Notes: generated from the letters alone by a model not told the origin. DNA of 6,225 bases from Bacillota bacterium (GCA_030830185.1 JAURNN010000003.1:1-6225), one strand, 5' to 3'. Positions 1 to 4,961 are shown, numbered from the stretch's first letter. Numbers and translations are program-made.

Positions 1-1095
1 GAAATCAGTATTTTCAATATGGAAATCTTGATGCATGATTTTCATCCCATTTTTACTGATTGCATCAAATAATGTATTAAAATCTTCAGTAGATCCCATA
101 TGCGCTCCATGTGCTGCAATAAGTGCAGCTTCTAAAGGATTTGCATTACCAAAACAATTAAATGGGTCTCTAACATTATCTGAGCCTATAGAGATATTTA
201 TACCATGATCATAAACAATTGATTTGATTGGTGTGATACCTCTTCTAATATTTTTAGTATCTCCTCTACCCTGAAGATAAAGATTCGTACTTGGAAGTGG
301 AACGATGTTGAGTTCTACTTCTTTTGCTTTTTTTAAGATAGGATTTACAACTTTTTTATCATTAGCTGCCAATGAGCAGCAATGTGCAGCAGTGACTCTA
401 CCTTGATAATTATATTTTTTTGTTAATCTGATTAAATCTTTAATCGTTAATGTTTTCTGGTCATCTGTTTCATCGATATGTGCATCAAGATCAACATCAT
501 ATTTTTTAGCTAGTTCCATCAGTTTTTCTAGATGTAGCTTTGGATTTGAATCAAATGCTGGAATACCACCTAAGACATCGGCACCTTTCTTAAGTGCAAG
601 TTCTAGATATGAAAAGTTATTTTCGTTATCTAAAAAGCCTTCTTGAGGAAAAGCGATGCTTTCAATAACCATCTTATCTTTATATGCATCTCTAAGCTTA
701 TGAATGATATCTAAGCTTCTTAATTTAATATTGTCATCGATATCAATGTTGGTTCTTAAGTATCTAGTACCATGTGCATAAGCCATATCGATGACTTTTT
801 TCATACGTTCATAGATGTCTTGATCAGACATCGTTGGTTTATAAGTACTCATGATCTTGATAGCTTCTTCTAAAGTTCCTGATGTATTGACAACCTTTTC
901 ACCGATAAGTGCTTTATCAAGATGCATATGTGTATCTGTAAATCCTCTTAAGACCATACGACCTTCAAGATCGATAATATCTGTTTGATCGAATTGTTCT
1001 AGACTTTCTGTAAGTATTTTAACCTTATTTAGTTTCACTAATAGATTAACCGTCTTATCTTCGTGAACAAGATAAGCATTTTTCAATATAAACAT
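1..1095 (-). CDS. Cytosine deaminase-type metal-dependent amidohydrolase, 3' end cut off by the window edge
   Basis: The 365 codons visible contain no stop, and the C-terminus lies beyond the left edge; the family is usually about 400-430 residues. The protein belongs to the CodA branch of the amidohydrolase superfamily, cytoplasmic enzymes that hydrolytically deaminate cytosine or related rings. The full set of active-site residues is present at CodA-like spacing: H56-x-H58 (THMHLDKA), Q151 in AFPQEG, H206 and E209 in HIDETDD, H238 in AAHCC, and D306 in GSDNVRDPF. The LQGRGDT...RRGI segment (residues 274-287) also matches. E. coli CodA has HDD and a Trp in the last motif; here they are SDN and Phe312, so the substrate may be another amino-heterocycle. 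I chose the ATG at 1095 because AAGGAG lies 8 bases upstream; the in-frame ATG at 1101 would be only 2 bases from it. The gene lies beyond the terminator of the regulator operon and has its own promoter. The family is confident, the substrate is not. Confidence 0.88.
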   Translation of the reverse strand, partial: MFILKNAYLVHEDKTVNLLVKLNKVKILTESLEQFDQTDIIDLEGRMVLRGFTDTHMHLDKALIGEKVVNTSGTLEEAIKIMSTYKPTMSDQDIYERMKKVIDMAYAHGTRYLRTNIDIDDNIKLRSLDIIHKLRDAYKDKMVIESIAFPQEGFLDNENNFSYLELALKKGADVLGGIPAFDSNPKLHLEKLMELAKKYDVDLDAHIDETDDQKTLTIKDLIRLTKKYNYQGRVTAAHCCSLAANDKKVVNPILKKAKEVELNIVPLPSTNLYLQGRGDTKNIRRGITPIKSIVYDHGINISIGSDNVRDPFNCFGNANPLEAALIAAHGAHMGSTEDFNTLFDAISKNGMKIMHQDFHIENTDF

Positions 1096-1103
1096 TTTCA
1101 TCA

Positions 1104-1109
1104 CTCCTT
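1104..1109 (-). promoter_or_regulatory. RBS that decides the amidohydrolase start
   Basis: On the minus strand AAGGAG is followed by TGATGAAA and then ATG (1095), a spacing of 8 bases. The same spacing is found before the methyltransferase and kinase genes. The nearer ATG at 1101 is too close to be served by it. Confidence 0.75.
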
Positions 1110-1116
1110 CATGTTC

Positions 1117-1145
1117 ATTATATCTTTATTCATAAATGACTTCAT
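1117..1145 (-). promoter_or_regulatory. Candidate promoter of the amidohydrolase gene
   Basis: On the minus strand there is a perfect TATAAT (1122 to 1117). The weak -35 ATGAAG (1145 to 1140) is 17 bases upstream. The predicted start of transcription near 1110 would leave a leader of about 15 bases that begins at the Shine-Dalgarno sequence. Pyk has a similarly short leader. Dyads with ATTGT/ACAAT arms lie directly upstream. Confidence 0.5.
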
Positions 1146-1207
1146 TGTTTGTTATCGACAATAATAAAGATTGTTTATATGGTATATGTAACAATTCATG
1201 AGGGATT

Positions 1208-1234
1208 AAAGAAAAAGAACTCATGGGAGTTCTT
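1208..1234 (-). terminator. Rho-independent terminator of the transporter-regulator operon
   Basis: Read on the minus strand, an 8-bp perfect stem AAGAACTC/GAGTTCTT (1234-1215) with a 4-base loop CCAT runs directly into TTTTTCTTT. It lies 23 bases beyond the stop codon of the GntR-type regulator and separates that operon from the amidohydrolase gene. On the plus strand the hairpin has no T-tail, so it works in one direction only. Confidence 0.85.
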
Positions 1235-1256
1235 ATGGGTTTATAAAGTGAGTTTG

Positions 1257-1871
1257 TTACTCATTAAAGAAATGAAACGTTTTATCTTTAATGGTTTTAT
1301 CCCCTAAAATGTATAGTGTCATTTGGGCTTTTAGTTTCGTTTCTGGTGACGGGATTTGCGTAAGTATGTTTTGATATTCAGCTGCTATAATCATCCCACC
1401 TGTTTGATCATAAAAATTTAGGGATTCTATGGTTTTATTGACAAATGGTGAATCATCATGGATTTCGTATATGAAATATGGAAAAGGAAAGACATCTTTT
1501 TCATAAATGCTAACGATTTGTTTAAATTTCTTTTCAAGTTGTTGATTGATTTTAGCTGATTGTTCTAGAAGCTTAGCAGCTTCTTGAACAGCATTTTTAT
1601 TTGATCTCTGATGCTCAAAGTGTTTGATGTATGCTTTAGCATGTGTATTTGATAAAACATAAATACCACTTCTTTCCTTAACTGTAACAACGTTATAGTT
1701 AGAAAGAAGCTGCATTGCTTTTCTTACTGTTTCACTTGAGACATTATATTCTGATGATATTAAAGATCTTCCTTTTAATTTATCGTTTTCTTTAATGTTT
1801 CCTGATACAATTCTTTTAGCGATTAAATAAGCGATTTCTTCATATCTTGATATATGTTCACTTGATTTCAT
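1257..1871 (-). CDS. GntR-type winged-helix regulator with C-terminal RCK_C domain (BusR-like)
   Basis: From the ATG at 1871 the protein has 204 residues, the usual size of BusR-type regulators. Residues about 10-74 form a GntR-class winged helix (SRYEEIAYLIAKRI, then LISSEYNVSSETVRKAMQLL as helix-turn-helix, then a wing ending SGIYVLS). Residues about 92-126 are charged and heptad-like, a probable coiled coil. Residues about 139-199 match RCK_C/TrkA-C: SPFVNKTIESLNF, then GGMIIAAE, then PSPETKLKAQMTLYILGD. In BusR of lactic acid bacteria and streptococci this domain binds c-di-AMP and the protein represses a betaine transporter; here the ligand is inferred. The gene follows the transporter on the same strand, so it may control that operon. 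The start is uncertain: TTG at 1889 and ATG at 1880 are in frame, but none has a good RBS. ATG 1871 has a weak GGATGG five bases upstream. Confidence 0.88.
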   Translation of the reverse strand: MKSSEHISRYEEIAYLIAKRIVSGNIKENDKLKGRSLISSEYNVSSETVRKAMQLLSNYNVVTVKERSGIYVLSNTHAKAYIKHFEHQRSNKNAVQEAAKLLEQSAKINQQLEKKFKQIVSIYEKDVFPFPYFIYEIHDDSPFVNKTIESLNFYDQTGGMIIAAEYQNILTQIPSPETKLKAQMTLYILGDKTIKDKTFHFFNE

Positions 1872-1906
1872 AAGATCCATCCATTTCAAATGTTTTTATA
1901 TTTTTA

Positions 1907-3103
1907 TTATACCTTGATTTTAGAAACATTTAAAGCCTTATCTTCCAAAGGTTCATAAGATTTGAGTTTATATATAAATATATAACCAAATCCTAATAAA
2001 CCTAAAATAGATATGTATAAATATAAGGTATCCCCTAAAGCATCGATAATCGATCCAGATATTAATGTTGAGATGATTGCACCTAATCCATAAGCAGTAA
2101 AGATCATGCCATAAACTCTTGCATAATAGTTTGATCCGTAATAAGCTTTGATCATAGATGGCATAATCGATAACCAAGCACCTAAATTAAACCAAAATAA
2201 TCCATAAGTTAATATGTATAAGAAAAAGCTTTGTCCTTGATTTAAGATGCCCATGATTGCAGCAAGCCCAATTAAAGATAAACTGATAAGACTTGGTTTA
2301 ATCAAACCAAGACGATCGATTAAATATCCAAATAGAGGTCTAGCAAACCCATTGCAAATTGCAAAAATCGATAAAGATAAAGTCACAATCTTATCGTCAA
2401 AAGCATAATAACTAGCTCCTGCTTGATAAGATAATCCAATCATCATCAAACCAATTGCGGTTGTAATCATGAAAAGACCATAAAGCATATAAAACTTATG
2501 TTTGAGTAACTTATCTAAAACAAGAGGTTCTCTTTGTTCTTTTTCATCAAAATGAAACTTATAAAATGCACCAAGTGGGAGCTGTGTTAATAAAAAGATA
2601 GCCGCAAATATCAAGAATGTCTGATCAAGGCCAACATTCACTAATAAAACTCTGCCAATAGGTGCTGTAATTAAAGGGGATAATCCAAAACCTAATAAAA
2701 CAATACCTGTATATAATCCTTTTTTTTCAATATGTGATCTTTGAATGATATAAATAGGAATCCCATAAACCATCCCGACACCAGTACCTATGAGTATCCC
2801 ATAACCTAAGATTAACAGTAAGAAATGTGAAGCTATACTTGAGATCACAAATCCAAAAATAATCATCATCGTCCCTAGAATCATCGTTGATCTTAAATAT
2901 TTTTCATTTAAGAACTTTCCTGTCATCATCATTGCGAGTGCATAAAAAAGGAGTGAAAACATATATGGAAGTCCACTTTCTAAAGTGGATAGATTATAAA
3001 TTGATTCTACTTCTGTTCTAAAAATACTATACGAATAAACTGTTCCCATATTGAAAGCATAGGTTTGATACAATTGTATCAGGCCTTTTTTGTTGTTTTT
3101 CAT
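1907..3103 (-). CDS. MFS transporter of the OFA (oxalate/formate antiporter-like) family
   Basis: This 398-residue, very hydrophobic inner-membrane protein has about twelve predicted helices: six before and six after a charged central loop at about residues 183-203 (HFDEKEQREPLVLDK). The family signs are the N-terminal MGTVYSYSIF, GIGTGVGMVYGIPIY-like packing at about 102-118, KKGLYTGIVLLGFGLSPLITAPIG at about 127-150, and NGFARPLFGYLIDRLG at 251-266, which is typical of OFA proteins. The cargo cannot be read from the sequence. OFA members carry small organic acids, and the lysine that OxlT uses in helix 11 appears to be replaced around YGLGAII (338-344), so oxalate is unlikely. The ATG at 3103 has only a weak AGAGA upstream. 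The gene is first in an operon with the RCK_C regulator; the regulator's fusion domain hints at an osmolyte or ion-linked role, which is inference only. Confidence 0.88.
   Translation of the reverse strand: MKNNKKGLIQLYQTYAFNMGTVYSYSIFRTEVESIYNLSTLESGLPYMFSLLFYALAMMMTGKFLNEKYLRSTMILGTMMIIFGFVISSIASHFLLLILGYGILIGTGVGMVYGIPIYIIQRSHIEKKGLYTGIVLLGFGLSPLITAPIGRVLLVNVGLDQTFLIFAAIFLLTQLPLGAFYKFHFDEKEQREPLVLDKLLKHKFYMLYGLFMITTAIGLMMIGLSYQAGASYYAFDDKIVTLSLSIFAICNGFARPLFGYLIDRLGLIKPSLISLSLIGLAAIMGILNQGQSFFLYILTYGLFWFNLGAWLSIMPSMIKAYYGSNYYARVYGMIFTAYGLGAIISTLISGSIIDALGDTLYLYISILGLLGFGYIFIYKLKSYEPLEDKALNVSKIKV
3066..3081. promoter_or_regulatory. 16-bp perfect palindrome inside the transporter 5' coding end
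   Basis: TGATACAATTGTATCA is a perfect dyad 23-38 bases inside the transporter reading frame, encoding part of LIQLYQ. Its central 12 bases ATACAATTGTAT recur in the palindrome at 4553-4578. Its position just downstream of the promoter would suit an operator, possibly for the co-transcribed GntR-type regulator. Chance cannot be excluded in AT-rich DNA. Confidence 0.35.
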
Positions 3104-3115
3104 TCTCTAAGAGAA
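3103..3115. promoter_or_regulatory. Dyad at the transporter start codon
   Basis: TTCTCT-A-AGAGAA is a perfect 13-bp dyad overlapping the first base of the transporter start codon and the region where its ribosome binding site should be. It could be an operator or a small hairpin that limits translation; both roles are inferred. Confidence 0.3.
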
Positions 3116-3116
3116 A

Positions 3117-3147
3117 TTGTCTATTAGACCTATGTCTATGATAAAAT
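3117..3147 (+). promoter_or_regulatory. Candidate promoter of the methyltransferase gene (extended -10)
   Basis: TTGTCT (3117-3122) is followed after 19 bases by TAAAAT (3142-3147), preceded by TG at 3139-3140, giving an extended -10 TGATAAAAT. The RBS AAGGAG is at 3155-3160. The block from TG to ATG is matched base for base (26 of 33) by the leader of the kinase gene at 3854-3886. Confidence 0.5.
3119..3138. promoter_or_regulatory. Operator-like GTCTA/TAGAC repeats in the divergent promoter region
   Basis: GTCTATTAGACCTATGTCTA holds three half sites: GTCTA (3119), inverted TAGAC (3125) and GTCTA (3134), so two overlapping dyads. The segment covers TCTAAT (3128-3123, minus strand), the best candidate -10 of the transporter operon, whose -35 is weak. 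It also fills the spacer of the plus-strand methyltransferase promoter. A protein bound here could affect both directions. Confidence 0.4.
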
Positions 3148-3168
3148 AAATCAGAAGGAGTTGATTTC

Positions 3169-3717
3169 ATGCCAGAGTATAACAAATATTATCAAAAAAG
3201 AGATTATTTTGGGGAACCTTATCCAGAACTATTAGATTATATAAATCGTTTTGATAGAACCAATAAAATTATTGATTTGGGTTGCGGACAAGGGAGAGAT
3301 GTAATAGCCATTGGTCGAATGGGTTTTTCTGTTATGGGAATAGATATCTCTGACGTTGGGATTAGCCAACTAAATGAGATTGTTAGGAAAGAAAATCTTG
3401 ATGTAACAACAGCAGTGATGGACTATAAAGCATACAAAAACCTTCTGGATTATGATATTGTTCTAATGAATTCCATGTTTCATTTTTATAAGAATGATAT
3501 AGAAGAAGAAACTAAGTCATTGTACTGGGTATTGAATGAACTAAAATCTAACGCAAAGTTATTTTTATTTGTACAGGAAAGCAAAAGTAGAATTAATTTG
3601 ATAAAAAAGATCTTAATGGGTATGGATTTGGTGATTTCCATAGAATTTGAAAAATCAATTCTCTATGAAGAATTTAATAGCAATTTTTACTTTTTTGTAA
3701 TACGAAAAGGTAACTAA
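3169..3717 (+). CDS. Class I SAM-dependent methyltransferase (TehB-like)
   Basis: The 182-residue soluble protein has the Rossmann methyltransferase core: motif I IIDLGCGQGRD (34-44) for S-adenosylmethionine, GIDIS (57-61) ending strand 2 with its acidic ribose-binding residue, a D85 position in VMDY, and YDIVLMNSMFHF (95-106) as the motif IV strand. The opening YYQKRDYFGEPYPELLDYI is shared with a group of small TehB-like methyltransferases in Firmicutes. The substrate is unknown; such enzymes act on small molecules, sometimes toxic ones. The start is secure, with AAGGAG eight bases before the ATG. The gene is divergent from the transporter operon and followed by the first copy of the 91-bp repeat. 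It has no recognised functional link to its neighbours and shares only leader and tail sequences with the kinase gene. Confidence 0.87.
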   Translation: MPEYNKYYQKRDYFGEPYPELLDYINRFDRTNKIIDLGCGQGRDVIAIGRMGFSVMGIDISDVGISQLNEIVRKENLDVTTAVMDYKAYKNLLDYDIVLMNSMFHFYKNDIEEETKSLYWVLNELKSNAKLFLFVQESKSRINLIKKILMGMDLVISIEFEKSILYEEFNSNFYFFVIRKGN

Positions 3718-3745
3718 AAGAAGACTATTTCGCAAGGGTATTCCT

Positions 3746-3836
3746 GATTAACTATCGATTAAGGGTTCGATACCCAACAATAAGTTGATAGTTGAATAAC
3801 CTATTTTGACACATTGAAATTGCTGGTTAAAAAATC
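3746..3836 (+). repeat. Non-coding 91-bp repeat, copy 1 (after the methyltransferase gene)
   Basis: This segment aligns without gaps to 4377-4467 (offset 631), with about 67 of 91 bases the same. AAGGGTTCGATA (3761-3772) and the 20-base GAATAACCTATTTTGACACA (3794-3813) are identical. The left part can fold: AACTATC (3750-3756) pairs with GATAGTT (3787-3793), and GGG-TTCGATA-CCC (3763-3775) forms an inner hairpin resembling a tRNA T-arm. No reading frame or transposase is present. It may be an insertion-sequence end, a small mobile element, or the 3' part of a gene cassette. Confidence 0.75.
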
Positions 3837-3853
3837 GAGAGCACTTTGGTTTG

Positions 3854-3875
3854 TGATATATAAATTAAAAAGGAG
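3854..3875 (+). promoter_or_regulatory. Candidate extended -10 and RBS of the kinase gene
   Basis: TGATATATA (TG at 3854-3855, TATATA at 3857-3862) is an extended -10 with no convincing -35. AAGGAG at 3870-3875 sits eight bases before the ATG at 3884. AAGGAGTTGATTT is identical to the methyltransferase leader, so the two genes probably start transcription and translation in the same way. Confidence 0.5.
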
Positions 3876-3883
3876 TTGATTTT

Positions 3884-4381
3884 ATGTATAAAGGTAAATT
3901 AGTCTTCTTTTCTGGAAAAATGGGTGCAGGAAAGACAACATATGCAAAAAAATTATCTAATGAACCACATACAATTTATCTATCGGAAGATGAGATTTTG
4001 TCTTCTTTTTATCCAAGTGAAATTAAAAATATAGAAGACTATATATTATACTCAGAAAGAATCAAACCTTACATTATGAAATTAGTAAAAAAATTAACTG
4101 AAAATGATCTAAGTATTATTATGGACTTTCCTGGGAATACAATTAAACAACGAGAGTGGTTTAAAATGCTGATTGAAGCATGTCAGGTAGATGGCAAACT
4201 AATCTACTTAAAAGTTGCTGATGAAGTTTGTATTAAGCAGCTTCTAAAGAGAAGGCAAGAAGAACCTGCTAGACATCAGTTCGATAATGAAGAGATGTTC
4301 TATAGAATAACAAAATTCTTTGAAGAACCTTCTGATAAAGAAGGCTTGAGATTAGAAATTATTGAGAACGAAACCTATTAA
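3884..4381 (+). CDS. P-loop kinase-like ATPase (AAA_33-type, small accessory family)
   Basis: The 165-residue soluble protein has a Walker A loop GKMGAGKT (11-18), then LSEDEIL (33-39), IIMDFPGNTIKQREWF (78-93) and LLKRRQEEPARH (120-131) with arginines in the LID position. This order fits the zeta-toxin/polynucleotide-kinase/chloramphenicol phosphotransferase-like P-loop kinases. The SEDE, DYxxYSxRxKP, DFPxNTxxQRxWF and FxxITKFFxxPxxxEG pattern marks a widespread small family of unknown substrate that is often annotated only as ATP-binding protein. It probably transfers phosphate from ATP to a small molecule or nucleotide. AAGGAG lies eight bases before the ATG. The gene sits between two copies of the 91-bp repeat, which suggests it arrived as a mobile or cassette-like unit. 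It has no antitoxin-like partner beside it. Confidence 0.82.
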   Translation: MYKGKLVFFSGKMGAGKTTYAKKLSNEPHTIYLSEDEILSSFYPSEIKNIEDYILYSERIKPYIMKLVKKLTENDLSIIMDFPGNTIKQREWFKMLIEACQVDGKLIYLKVADEVCIKQLLKRRQEEPARHQFDNEEMFYRITKFFEEPSDKEGLRLEIIENETY

Positions 4382-4467
4382 GCCGTCGGTCAAGGGTTCG
4401 ATATCTCACATTATGAAGACAGTGGAATAACCTATTTTGACACAAAAAAATTACTACTAAAAAAATC
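4377..4467 (+). repeat. Non-coding 91-bp repeat, copy 2 (overlapping the kinase stop codon)
   Basis: This copy aligns gaplessly to 3746-3836 and begins at the TATTAA that ends the kinase gene. The arms AGCCGTC (4381-4387) and GACAGTG (4418-4424) keep pairing at several positions; A-T of copy 1 becomes G-C at 4385/4420 and A-T becomes G-T at 4382/4423, while others are lost. The inner GGG now faces TCT, which still pairs through G-T wobbles. GAATAACCTATTTTGACACA is unchanged at 4425-4444. Confidence 0.75.
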
Positions 4468-4514
4468 CAAAAAATAAAACCTCTAAACTAGGCCATAATT
4501 AAGGGGTGTAAAAA

Positions 4515-4537
4515 TGTAGCAAAATAGGTCATACAAC
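4515..4537 (-). repeat. Inverted partial copy of the repeat end (TGT...CAAC)
   Basis: Read on the plus strand, this starts TGT and contains CAAAATAGGTCATACAAC (4520-4537). It aligns gaplessly, 19 of 23 bases, to the reverse complement of copy 1 at 3813-3791. With copy 2 it forms an inverted pair around 70 bases of AT-rich DNA in which I see nothing else. The TGT...ACA ends resemble terminal inverted repeats of insertion sequences. Confidence 0.6.
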
Positions 4538-4552
4538 CCATTCAATGATCTT

Positions 4553-4589
4553 AAGTTTAATACAATTGTATTAAACTTTTTTATTTTTC
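4553..4589 (+). terminator. Probable terminator with a 26-bp perfect palindrome
   Basis: The arms AAGTTTAATACAA (4553-4565) and TTGTATTAAACTT (4566-4578) are perfect and are followed by TTTTATTTTT. This gives a hairpin of about 11 bp with a 4-base loop and a U-rich tail on the plus strand, suited to ending transcripts from the kinase gene. The stem is AU-rich and so weak, and the symmetry would also suit a protein-binding site just upstream of the DUF2087 promoter. Confidence 0.55.
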
Positions 4590-4592
4590 AAA

Positions 4593-4615
4593 TGTTATAA
4601 TAAATCAGATAAGGA
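4593..4615 (+). promoter_or_regulatory. Extended -10 promoter and RBS of the DUF2087 gene
   Basis: TGTTATAAT (4593-4601) is a perfect extended -10. TTAAAC at 4571-4576 is a poor -35 with 19-base spacing. AAGGA at 4611-4615 is ten bases before the ATG. AATAAATCAGA (4599-4609) also occurs in the methyltransferase leader at 3145-3155. Confidence 0.6.
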
Positions 4616-4625
4616 AAATCAAGAA

Positions 4626-4916
4626 ATGTTTAATATAACGATAAAAGAAATTCAATCAATATGGGTATCGTATGTTAATGTTGAATCAAATTTCATATTA
4701 GTATACCCTTCAAAAAGAAAAAAACAATGGGCGATTTTATATATGATCTCGAAAGATTTTAATATGCATCAAACGTATTCTGAAAAAGAAGTGGATGCCG
4801 TATTAAAAGCGTATCATGAAGATTATGTCAGACTAAGAAGAGATTTGATTGATTTAAAATTTTTTATAAGAACAAAAGATGGTTCAATCTATGAAAAACA
4901 AGCAGTAAGCCTTTAA
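4626..4916 (+). CDS. Small stand-alone DUF2087 domain protein
   Basis: The 96-residue protein matches DUF2087 over most of its length: YPSKRKKQWAILYMISKDF (27-45), then YSEKEVDAVL (51-60), then DYVRLRRDLIDLKFFIR (66-82) and a closing GSIYEK. This pattern of a basic strand, a short helical region with EKEV, and an LRRxLxDxxF helix is small and possibly winged-helix-like. In other bacteria the domain is often fused to an ArsR-type or GNAT domain, which is missing here; the first 25 residues are too short for either. The molecular function is unknown, and a regulatory role is a guess. It has its own promoter and RBS, and its stop lies 45 bases before pyk, so some read-through into pyk is possible. 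Confidence 0.8.
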   Translation: MFNITIKEIQSIWVSYVNVESNFILVYPSKRKKQWAILYMISKDFNMHQTYSEKEVDAVLKAYHEDYVRLRRDLIDLKFFIRTKDGSIYEKQAVSL

Positions 4917-4940
4917 TTTTTACATATTAAGGTGTATAAT
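4912..4940 (+). promoter_or_regulatory. Candidate pyk promoter
   Basis: TATAAT (4935-4940) is perfect, with TTTAAT (4912-4917) 17 bases upstream as a weak -35 overlapping the DUF2087 stop codon. The RBS GGAGG (4952-4956) is five bases before the pyk ATG, giving a leader of about 15 bases. Confidence 0.6.
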
Positions 4941-4961
4941 AGTCATGGTTTGGAGGCTGAC

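Noticed and set aside
3750..3793. tRNA gene or tRNA fragment, because of GGGTTCGATACCC.
   Set aside because: Only three stem pairs surround the loop, no acceptor, D or anticodon arm can be placed around it, and copy 2 weakens the stem. A T-arm resemblance alone is not a tRNA.
3746..3797. Integron attC site: GATTAAC and GTTGAAT resemble R'' and R' core boxes around a foldable segment.
   Set aside because: Copy 2 has GTGGAAT where GTT is required for cleavage, and its left box does not match. Homology also continues beyond the would-be cut point to GACACA and further, which a cassette boundary would not do. No integrase is in view.
3884..4381. Zeta-type toxin of a toxin-antitoxin pair.
   Set aside because: No small antitoxin gene adjoins it; the nearest gene upstream is a methyltransferase 166 bases away with its own leader.
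3746..4467. CRISPR-like repeats.
   Set aside because: Only two full copies exist, separated by a complete gene, with diverged sequence and no short regular spacers.
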